From contig DXMX01000009.1 of the NCBI GenBank assembly GCA_019413955.1, positions 1 to 7,615 of the forward strand: a DNA stretch of 7,615 nt, in the 5' to 3' direction. Positions 1 through 4,939 of this stretch are shown piece after piece. The translations under genes were made by a program, and so were the position numbers. Source of the stretch: Collinsella sp. Lineage in GTDB: Bacteria; Actinomycetota; Coriobacteriia; Coriobacteriales; Coriobacteriaceae. Numbering within the stretch: the stretch's first letter is position 1; each line of letters starts with the position of its first letter. The notes beneath the pieces were generated by a model. The model was not told the DNA's origin. It did no database searches and worked only from the letters and a program-made list of their open reading frames with translations.

Positions 1-1058
1 CTGGCAATCTGGTCCTGGCGGCGACCGGCAGCAAGCTCCAGCACGTCCGAATCGGCTTCGGCGATACCGCGGGCGACAACCATACCGCTCGGATCGCACA
101 CATCGAGCACATCGCCCTCGGCAAACTGGCCATCGACCTCGCGAATACCCACCGCAAGCAGGGAAGAACCACGGCTGACCAGCGCCTTCGCGGCGCCGTC
201 ATCGACCGTCACCGAGCCATGCGCCTTGTCGCCCAGTGCGATCCACAGCTTGCGGGGCGCAATGTCCAGACGCTCCGCCGGCGGATCGAACAGCGTGCCA
301 ACGCTCTCGCCGCGGGCCAGGCGCACGAGCGCATCGGGCTCCTCGCCCGAGCAGATGACGCTCTGAATACCAGCCGTCATGAGAATGCGGCTCGCGCGAA
401 TCTTGGTAATCATGCCGCCCGTACCCACCGATGTGGAAGAATCGCCCGCCGAGGCGATAATCTTGGCATCGATCTTATGCACGACCGGGACGAACTCGGC
501 CGTGGGGTCCTCGTGCGGATTGGCGGTATAGAGGCCATCGATGTCCGAGAGCGTCACGCACAGATCGGCAGAGACCAGGCAGCTTACAAGCGCCGCCAGT
601 GTGTCGTTGTCGCCAAACTTGATCTCGTCGACGGTAACGGTGTCGTTCTCGTTGACGACCGGCACCACGCCCAGCTCCACCAGGCGCAGCAGGGCGTCGC
701 GCGCGTGCAGGTAGGACGTGCGACGCGCCGTGTCGTGACGCGTGAGCAGCACGAGCGAGGTGAGCAGATCCCGTGCATGGAATTCCTCGTCGTAGGCCGA
801 CGAGATGATGCACTGACCAGCCGAGGCGCAGGCCTGCAGGCTCGGCAGGTCGCCGACCGGCTTGCGGTCGAAGCCCAACACGGGATAGCCGCAGGCGATA
901 GCGCCCGAGCTCACCACGACCAGGCGCCAGCCGAGCTTGCGCAGGGCTGCGGCCTGATCGGCAAGCCCGCCGATAAAGGTGCGGTTGACCTTGCCGTCGG
1001 CGCCCACCACCGTGGACGAACCGATCTTTACCACCATCGTTTTATAAGAAGTCGTCAT
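1..1058 (-). CDS. proB: Glutamate 5-kinase, C-terminus cut by the window edge
   Basis: Phosphorylates L-glutamate with ATP to glutamyl-5-phosphate, the first committed step of proline synthesis in the cytosol. About 352 codons are visible. The amino-acid kinase fold comes first: MVVKIGSS near residue 8, SSGAIACG near 50, NENDT in the middle, and GTGGM-TK near 220. A PUA domain follows (WIALGDKAHGSVTVDDGA, then GSSLLAVGI and FAEGDVLDV), which is the standard ProB layout. By comparison with the roughly 367-residue E. coli enzyme, only some 20 to 30 residues should be missing past base 1. The ATG at 1058 is the first possible start, because an in-frame TGA lies two codons upstream (1062-1064). 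No good Shine-Dalgarno precedes it; an alternative ATG at 1037 (giving MVVKIGSS) is no better supported. It lies 81 bases downstream of pncB on the same strand, with a hairpin between. I expect proA or another proline or housekeeping gene beyond the edge, but cannot see it. Confidence 0.95.
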   Translation of the reverse strand, partial: MTTSYKTMVVKIGSSTVVGADGKVNRTFIGGLADQAAALRKLGWRLVVVSSGAIACGYPVLGFDRKPVGDLPSLQACASAGQCIISSAYDEEFHARDLLTSLVLLTRHDTARRTSYLHARDALLRLVELGVVPVVNENDTVTVDEIKFGDNDTLAALVSCLVSADLCVTLSDIDGLYTANPHEDPTAEFVPVVHKIDAKIIASAGDSSTSVGTGGMITKIRASRILMTAGIQSVICSGEEPDALVRLARGESVGTLFDPPAERLDIAPRKLWIALGDKAHGSVTVDDGAAKALVSRGSSLLAVGIREVDGQFAEGDVLDVCDPSGMVVARGIAEADSDVLELAAGRRQDQIA

Positions 1059-1107
1059 ACGTCAAACCAATCGACTGTTCAGCGAACGGACGAACGGGCA
1101 AGCGAGA

Positions 1108-1146
1108 AAAATGATCCGTTTTCCTCCGTCGCATGCGGATCATTTT
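1108..1146 (-). terminator. Hairpin overlapping the pncB stop codon; probable intrinsic terminator or attenuator before proB
   Basis: A perfect 11-bp inverted repeat has arms at 1108-1118 (AAAATGATCCG) and 1136-1146 (CGGATCATTTT), with a 17-nt loop. Read on the minus strand, the second arm runs into TTTTT and then CTC, so it can act as a short intrinsic terminator for pncB. The TGA stop of pncB (1142 to 1140) lies inside the upstream arm, so ribosomes finishing pncB would disrupt the stem. That would couple termination to translation and could let transcription continue into proB. The stem is only moderately GC-rich, so full termination is uncertain. Confidence 0.55.
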
Positions 1147-2645
1147 GCCCAGGGAAAGGCAGAGGCCGCGGCCATGTTCTTGCGCACGAGCTCGTCGCGT
1201 ACCTGAGCCAGGCCCTGCTCCATGCCCACCACATAGGTCTGCGGGTACAGGAAGCGCTTGAAAGCTGCGTCCAGATGATCGAGCGCCCAAACACAGCGCT
1301 CGCGCGCGTCCTGGATGCTCTCACGCGGAGCCACTGCACTGCCATCGCGCACGATCGGCACCAGCAGCTCGCGATACTCAAGCTCCGACACATCGGTCAC
1401 CAGGGCGGCATCATTCACGGCCACGAGGGTATTGCCGCGCGCGGCGCCCTCCCCCGCCAGATGGTCCTCGTCGTAGATCATGTCGCAGACCGGGCCGCCA
1501 AAGCCGTCGTAATAACGGCGCACGCGCTGCACGCCCGGGATCGTGCGCTTGTAGGGCTGCTCGGAGAGCTTGACCACCGGCGTCCATGGATCTGCCTCGC
1601 TCGCACGGCGGGCGGAAAGCTTGTACACGCCACCCAGCGCCGGCTGGTCATAGCAGGTCGCGAGCTTGGTACCCACGCCAAAGCTATCGATGGGCGCGCC
1701 CTGGTCCAGCAGCGACTGAATCGTGTACTCGTCAAGATCGTTGGAAACCGAGATCCCCACATAGGGCAGGCCCTCGGCATCAAAACGGCCGCGAACATAC
1801 TTGGAGAGCTTGGCGAGGTCGCCGGAGTCGATGCGAATAGCCGACAGACGCTCGCCCACCGCCTCCATCTCCTTGGCAACCGTAATGGCATGCTCGCAGC
1901 CCTCGCGCACGTCATAGGTGTCGATGAGCAGCGTACAGTTCTTGGGGCTCGACTTGGCAAAGGCGCGGAAGGCCTCGAGCTCGGAATCGAAGCTCATCAC
2001 CCAGCTGTGCGCATGAGTGCCAAAGACGGGAATACCGTAGCGGCGGCCGGCGAGCACATTGGACGTAGAGGAGCAGCCGGCAACGTAGCTCGCGCGCGCA
2101 ACGGCCAGGCCGCCATCGGGACCCTGGGCGCGGCGCAGGCCAAACTCCGCCACGGGGCGACCGTCGGCGGCGAGCACCACGCGCGCCGTCTTGGTGGCGA
2201 CAAGCGTCTGGAACCCGACGATGTTGAGCAGCGCCGTCTCAAGCAGCTGGCACTCGAGCGCAGGACCGGTGACGCGCACCATGGGCTCGCGCGGAAAGAC
2301 GAGCTCGCCCTCGGGGACGGCGTCGATATTTACATGCGCACGAAAATCGCGCAGGTAGTCGAGGAATGCGGACTTGAACATCGCGCCGCCGGCAGGGGCC
2401 TCAAGCGAGGCGAGGTAGTCGATATCCTCGGGCGTAAAGCGCAGGTTCTCGACGAGCTCGGGCAGCTCGGCGGTGCCGCACATGACGGCATAGGCGCTGC
2501 CAAAGGGATGGTCGCGGTAAAACGCGGTAAAACAACCCTGCTCATTGGCCTTGCCGCTCTCCCACAGGCCCTGGGCCATAGTGAGCTCGTACAGATCGGT
2601 GAGCATTGCAATGTCGGTGGGATGCGAGATGTCGGTCAAAGCCAT
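1140..2645 (-). CDS. pncB: Nicotinate phosphoribosyltransferase
   Basis: Joins nicotinate to PRPP to make nicotinate mononucleotide, the first step of the Preiss-Handler NAD salvage route, in the cytosol. The 501-residue product is close to the long Gram-positive form (B. subtilis about 490) and longer than E. coli PncB (about 400). The N-terminus has the family's TDLYELTMAQ (residues 16-25). The core has GTHAHSW (209-215), whose second His (213) I align with the autophosphorylated family histidine. LLIDTYDV (239-246), IRIDSGDLA (270-278), VSNDLDE (300-306) and FGVGTKLATCYDQPALGGVYKL-type phosphate-binding residues (322 onward) follow. The start at 2645 is chosen over an upstream ATG at 2702 because AAAGG sits 7 nt before it and the homologous N-terminus begins here. 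It follows the coiled-coil gene by 84 bases with no terminator, so co-transcription is likely. Nothing resembling a known NAD riboswitch is visible upstream. Confidence 0.96.
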   Translation of the reverse strand: MALTDISHPTDIAMLTDLYELTMAQGLWESGKANEQGCFTAFYRDHPFGSAYAVMCGTAELPELVENLRFTPEDIDYLASLEAPAGGAMFKSAFLDYLRDFRAHVNIDAVPEGELVFPREPMVRVTGPALECQLLETALLNIVGFQTLVATKTARVVLAADGRPVAEFGLRRAQGPDGGLAVARASYVAGCSSTSNVLAGRRYGIPVFGTHAHSWVMSFDSELEAFRAFAKSSPKNCTLLIDTYDVREGCEHAITVAKEMEAVGERLSAIRIDSGDLAKLSKYVRGRFDAEGLPYVGISVSNDLDEYTIQSLLDQGAPIDSFGVGTKLATCYDQPALGGVYKLSARRASEADPWTPVVKLSEQPYKRTIPGVQRVRRYYDGFGGPVCDMIYDEDHLAGEGAARGNTLVAVNDAALVTDVSELEYRELLVPIVRDGSAVAPRESIQDARERCVWALDHLDAAFKRFLYPQTYVVGMEQGLAQVRDELVRKNMAAASAFPWAK

Positions 2646-2729
2646 GGGGCGACCTTTCGGATGTGTGGTGCAGAATTTGAGGGTTGGACGAGAGCAGAGC
2701 ATGCGGACATGACGCCCGATGCGAGTCGG

Positions 2730-3188
2730 TTAGAGCAGGCCCATGCTGGTCAGGATCGTGTAGCCCATAAAGATGACAAACGCGATGAGGGCAAGGACAA
2801 TGATGATTTTTTGAGCCGGCGCCATGCCAGGGATCTCGTTCTCGCCCATAGGCTCCTTGGAGGTAACCATGCGCTGGGCAAAGGTCATCTCGTCACGGCT
2901 CGGCTTGGGCTCGACGGACTTGGGACGGGCGGCCTTTTTAGGCTGAGGTTTGGGCGCGGCAGGTGCAGGCTTCGCAGCAGCGGGCTTGGGTGCGGGCGCG
3001 GGCGCCGATGCGGATGCGGCGTTCGCGGCGGCCTCCTCGGCCTTCGCACGCTCGGCACGCAGGGCAGCCAGCTCCTCACGCTCGCGACGGGCCTCTTCCC
3101 GAGCCTCGCGGCGGGCCTTCTCAGCGCGGAGCTCTTCCAACTCGGCGCGCTCCTCGTCGGACAATGGTTGGGACTCAAGCTCGGCCAT
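2730..3188 (-). CDS. Small coiled-coil protein with one C-terminal membrane helix, function unknown
   Basis: I do not recognise this 152-residue protein. Residues 5-55 are rich in Glu, Arg, Ala and Leu in a heptad-like pattern and should form a charged coiled coil. Residues 56-90 are an Ala/Pro/Lys-rich flexible linker. Residues 91-125 are polar (with TFAQRMVTS at 102-110). Residues 128-149 form a single hydrophobic helix (KIIIVLALIAFVIFMGYTIL) followed by only a few residues. There is no signal peptide, so the likely topology is a cytoplasmic coiled coil anchored at its C-terminus, like some division or envelope accessory proteins; that analogy is inference. The ATG at 3188 is preferred over an upstream start at 3224 because AAAGGG lies 7 nt before it, and the upstream one falls within the tRNA terminator hairpin. 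The low-complexity composition makes homology searches unreliable, but the clean ribosome site, stop and membrane helix support a real gene. Confidence 0.8.
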   Translation of the reverse strand: MAELESQPLSDEERAELEELRAEKARREAREEARREREELAALRAERAKAEEAAANAASASAPAPAPKPAAAKPAPAAPKPQPKKAARPKSVEPKPSRDEMTFAQRMVTSKEPMGENEIPGMAPAQKIIIVLALIAFVIFMGYTILTSMGLL

Positions 3189-3206
3189 GGTATAGCCCTT
3201 TCTTTT

Positions 3207-3238
3207 AAAAAAAGCCGCCGACACAATGTCAGCGGCTT
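3207..3238 (-). terminator. Intrinsic terminator after tRNA-Ala
   Basis: On the minus strand an 11-bp stem (AGCCGCTGACA paired with TGTCGGCGGCT, one G-U pair, arms 3237-3227 and 3223-3213) with a 3-nt loop is followed by a run of seven T (3213-3207). It starts about 15 nt after the tRNA 3' end. It ends only 18 bases before the start codon of the coiled-coil gene, whose ribosome-binding site fills most of that space. Confidence 0.9.
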
Positions 3239-3252
3239 ATCAAATCCATGGG

Positions 3253-3325
3253 TGGAGACGAAGGGAGTCGAACCCTCGGCCTCTGCCATGCGACGGCAGC
3301 GCTCTCCCAACTGAGCTACGTCCCC
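3253..3325 (-). tRNA. tRNA-Ala, anticodon CGC
   Basis: A 73-nt cloverleaf folds on the minus strand: acceptor GGGGACG/CGTCTCC, D-stem GCTC/GAGC, anticodon stem CTGCC/GGCAG around the loop GTCGCAT, and T-arm GAGGG-TTCGACT-CCCTT. The loop places CGC at positions 34-36, which reads the alanine codon GCG. The acceptor stem has a G3-U70 wobble pair, the hallmark recognised by alanyl-tRNA synthetase, and the discriminator base is A73. The genome does not encode the CCA tail (CCC follows A73), so it must be added by a nucleotidyltransferase. The gene stands alone, with its own promoter just upstream and a terminator just downstream. Confidence 0.97.
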
Positions 3326-3338
3326 AGGACAAGTCGAT

Positions 3339-3366
3339 ATTTTACCTACGGCTCGCCAACTGTCAA
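3339..3366 (-). promoter_or_regulatory. Sigma-70-type promoter of tRNA-Ala
   Basis: On the minus strand a perfect -35 TTGACA (3366-3361), a 16-nt spacer and a -10 TAAAAT (3344-3339) predict initiation near 3332, about seven bases before the mature tRNA 5' end. It is the best promoter match I found in the window. It may also drive the downstream coiled-coil gene, pncB and proB by readthrough of the tRNA terminator. Confidence 0.75.
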
Positions 3367-3431
3367 CGCCCAATAACCAGTCTTTTTGGGACGCGGCTAT
3401 TTTGACAACTTTTCGAACAGGCGATCCTCTC

Positions 3432-3466
3432 GATGATTTTTTAATCCCCGTCCCAGAAAAATCATC
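3432..3466. repeat. Perfect 10-bp inverted repeat after the radical SAM gene
   Basis: Arms GATGATTTTT (3432-3441) and AAAAATCATC (3457-3466) flank a 15-nt loop, 10 bases past the stop codon of the radical SAM gene. The position suits a transcript 3' end on the minus strand. However, the base of the stem is not followed by a T-run and the top of the stem is all A-T, so it is not a textbook intrinsic terminator. It could be a 3'-end stabilising hairpin or a protein-binding site. The rest of 3367-3476 shows nothing I can name. Confidence 0.5.
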
Positions 3467-3476
3467 AGCGTGCGCT

Positions 3477-4415
3477 CTACTTTGCGCTGGTGAGGACGCC
3501 GGTGGTGTCGAAGGCGGGGGTGAAGCTCTCGTCTACCGCGCCGCCCTCTTGCCAGAACATTGTCGTAAAGCCCAGGTCGTCGGCATGGTCGAGCACCTGC
3601 TCGTACTCCTCGCGCGTCACGGCGCGCGCCAACTCGCCGCCCTGCTCGCGCATGAGCGCATTGGGCGTGTACTGGTTCATGACCGAGATCGGCACGTCGC
3701 CCACCGTCTGCCACACCAGGTCTAACACGCGGCACGAGTCATCCGCATGCCCCGGCAGCACCAGGTGGCGTACGATGATGCCGCGCTTCATGAGCCCGTC
3801 GTCATCCACCAGCTCTCCCCCGCGGCGATCGATCTCGCGCGCCATCTGGGCCAGACCCGACACGGCCACACGCGGGTAATCCTTTATATGGGAGAGCGAC
3901 TGCGCAAGCGCCGCATCGGCATATTTAAAGTCGGTGAGCCACACATCGACCAGGTCGCCCAGCGCCGCCACGGCACTCGCGCGCTCGTAACCACTCGTGT
4001 TGTAGACGATCGGGATAACCAGTCCGCGCGCCCGTGCCGCGGCAATCGCGGCAGGCAACAGGTGCGCATAGTGCGTCGCCGTCACCAAATTGATGTTGTT
4101 GGCACCCTGGTCCTGCAGTTCCAGCATAATCTCGACCAGGCGCTCAGGCGAAATCTCAAGGCCAAAATTGCCGGTCGAGATCTCGTGGTTCTGGCAGTAG
4201 ATACATTTAAGCGAGCAACCGCTAAAGAAGATCGTGCCCGAACCGGCCTCGCCCGAGATAGGCGGCTCCTCCCACATATGAAGCGCCGCGCGGGCCACCC
4301 TGAGCGTGTCGTTAGCACCGCATACGCCGTGCGCGCCCTCATCGCGCGCCGCACCGCAACGGCGCGGACACAAATGGCAGGCGGGCGAAAAAAGTTCGGT
4401 CAACGACGTCGGCAT
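3477..4415 (-). CDS. PflX-type radical SAM iron-sulfur protein (COG1313 family)
   Basis: A 312-residue radical SAM enzyme of the family usually named PflX, or 'putative pyruvate formate-lyase activating enzyme'; its true substrate is not established. The N-terminus has four cysteines (CHLCPRRC, Cys13, 16, 20, then Cys32 in GVCG) typical of this family. GCSLKCIYCQN (Cys67, 71, 74; CX3CX2C) binds the catalytic 4Fe-4S cluster that cleaves S-adenosylmethionine. Other family landmarks are WEEPPISGE-GSGTIFFSG (48-66), NINLVT-THY (107-116), YNTSGYE (138-144), TDFKY (161-165), MKRGIIVRHLVLPGH (209-223) and NQYTPN (247-252). The start at 4415 has GGAG nine bases upstream; a TTG at 4430 is in frame but overlaps that ribosome site. 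No glycyl-radical enzyme lies in the window, so an activase role cannot be supported from context. It is distinct from the AmmeMemoRadiSam radical SAM enzyme, although the N-terminal cysteine pattern is similar. Confidence 0.9.
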   Translation of the reverse strand: MPTSLTELFSPACHLCPRRCGAARDEGAHGVCGANDTLRVARAALHMWEEPPISGEAGSGTIFFSGCSLKCIYCQNHEISTGNFGLEISPERLVEIMLELQDQGANNINLVTATHYAHLLPAAIAAARARGLVIPIVYNTSGYERASAVAALGDLVDVWLTDFKYADAALAQSLSHIKDYPRVAVSGLAQMAREIDRRGGELVDDDGLMKRGIIVRHLVLPGHADDSCRVLDLVWQTVGDVPISVMNQYTPNALMREQGGELARAVTREEYEQVLDHADDLGFTTMFWQEGGAVDESFTPAFDTTGVLTSAK

Positions 4416-4499
4416 AAAAACATGCTCCAAAACAACGATTCAGCAGCTCAAACGTAAAGGGCCAGACCGGGTAGACGGCTCCGTCCCTAAGGCGCCGTA

Positions 4500-4528
4500 A
4501 TCGTCCGACACGATTTTTGTAATGTCAA
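4500..4528 (-). promoter_or_regulatory. Possible promoter of the radical SAM gene
   Basis: A perfect -35 hexamer TTGACA reads on the minus strand at 4528-4523. At 17 nt the -10 position is only GACGAT (4505-4500), a poor match, so this is tentative. The implied leader is about 80 nt. It contains the palindrome GACGG-CT-CCGTC (4474-4485), which could be an operator or a chance repeat. The -35 lies beside the proposed promoter of the plus-strand RNA, so the two transcripts would diverge from nearly the same point. Confidence 0.3.
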
Positions 4529-4544
4529 GACTGGAATCGATAAA
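4517..4544 (+). promoter_or_regulatory. Possible promoter of the structured RNA
   Basis: TTGTAA (4517-4522), a 16-nt spacer and GATAAA (4539-4544) match the -35 and -10 consensus at four of six positions each. Initiation would fall around 4550, within a few bases of the 5' strand of the RNA's closing stem. The exact 5' end is therefore uncertain by several bases. Confidence 0.35.
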
Positions 4545-4710
4545 GTGCCGCTTTATGATGTAGGTATTCCGCCCCCCGCGGAGCAACTGGGTGAACCGTC
4601 GCGTTTATTTAGGGAGCCCACACAGTCGTGCCTAGTACAGGTATCCTTCGTTGTTAAGGACGCTGGAACAGTCGATGAGGGCACCCACCTGTTTTAGGTG
4701 GGTTCATTTT
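4545..4710 (+). ncRNA. ssrS: Structured non-coding RNA, probable 6S RNA
   Basis: 6S RNA is a rod-like transcript that binds housekeeping RNA polymerase by mimicking an open promoter. The evidence here is structural and positional, not a covariance-model hit. The ends can close as GTGCC(G)CTT (4545-4553) with GAGGGCAC (4676-4683), a bulged stem of 8 bp. An apical rod forms between 4583-4593 and 4619-4629 (ACTG/CAGT and GTG/CAC, with small mismatches). Between these lie two side hairpins: TTCCGC-CCCCC-GCGGAG (4567-4583) and TCCTT-CGTTGTT-AAGGA (4644-4660). Firmicute 6S RNAs have a similar hairpin on the 3' side of the central bubble. The 3' end is an intrinsic terminator, and length (about 165 nt), an isolated intergenic locus and absence of an ORF all fit. 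It lacks SRP, tmRNA or RNase P signature motifs. Actinobacterial 6C RNA is an alternative because of the C-rich loop, but only one such loop is present. Confidence 0.55.
4683..4710 (+). terminator. Intrinsic terminator of the structured RNA
   Basis: A perfect 8-bp stem, ACCCACCT (4683-4690) with AGGTGGGT (4696-4703), has a GTTTT loop and is followed by TCATTTTC. It abuts the 3' strand of the RNA's closing stem at GGGCAC, so the two helices would stack or compete for one base, as is common at 6S RNA 3' ends. Confidence 0.85.
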
Positions 4711-4939
4711 CGTAACGTGGGGGGTGGTTTTCTTTTGCCGAAAATCACCATACAGTCCATATGGATCCCCGCCGGCATCCCGACAAGCCATCGACAACAT
4801 TCCAATATCTGGTATGCGCGTGATAATCGCACGGTGCAAACCTCCGCACCCCCCTCGGTCGAGTATCATGGGACAGCTATGCCATTTCCGCGTAGCAACC
4901 TTTGACCTTTTCCTTCGACGCTTGGCGGTTTTTAGATTC
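4711..4939 (+). promoter_or_regulatory. Leader region of the WecA-family gene, with a hairpin and a weak promoter candidate
   Basis: This completes the gene-free stretch 4416-4939. A 10-bp imperfect hairpin pairs GGTGGTTTTC (4723-4732) with GAAAATCACC (4740-4749), one G-U pair, 7-nt loop, and no T-run after it. A possible promoter is TTCCAA (4800-4805), 16 nt, GATAAT (4822-4827). The -10 is good and the -35 poor, and a leader of about 105 nt is implied. The frame of the downstream gene is open back to 4724, but that upstream part (with isolated ATGs at 4724 and 4868) has neither a convincing ribosome site nor family-like sequence, so I treat it as untranslated. Confidence 0.35.

Noticed and set aside
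219..3314. An uninterrupted plus-strand reading frame of about 1031 codons lying antisense to proB, pncB, the coiled-coil gene and part of the tRNA.
   Set aside because: It runs through four separate well-supported minus-strand features and the terminator. Its composition (Arg, Gly, His, Ala, Gln-rich) is the usual mirror of GC-rich codons on the other strand, and it has no family-like motif or ribosome site.
3402..3407. A perfect TTGACA on the plus strand near the radical SAM gene end.
   Set aside because: No -10-like sequence follows at 16-18 nt and no plus-strand gene lies downstream; the next genes are on the minus strand.
4586..4604. A T-box-like string in the structured RNA (TGGGTGAACCG resembles the GGGTGG-ACCGCG core).
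   Set aside because: The terminator lies some 80 nt further on rather than competing with this segment, there is no specifier-loop layout, and the downstream gene is a glycan enzyme, not an amino-acid or tRNA-charging gene.
4724..4939. A 72-codon N-terminal extension of the WecA-family gene.
   Set aside because: The family N-terminus begins at the ATG at 4940. The extension is not hydrophobic, overlaps a hairpin at its own start, and has no ribosome site.
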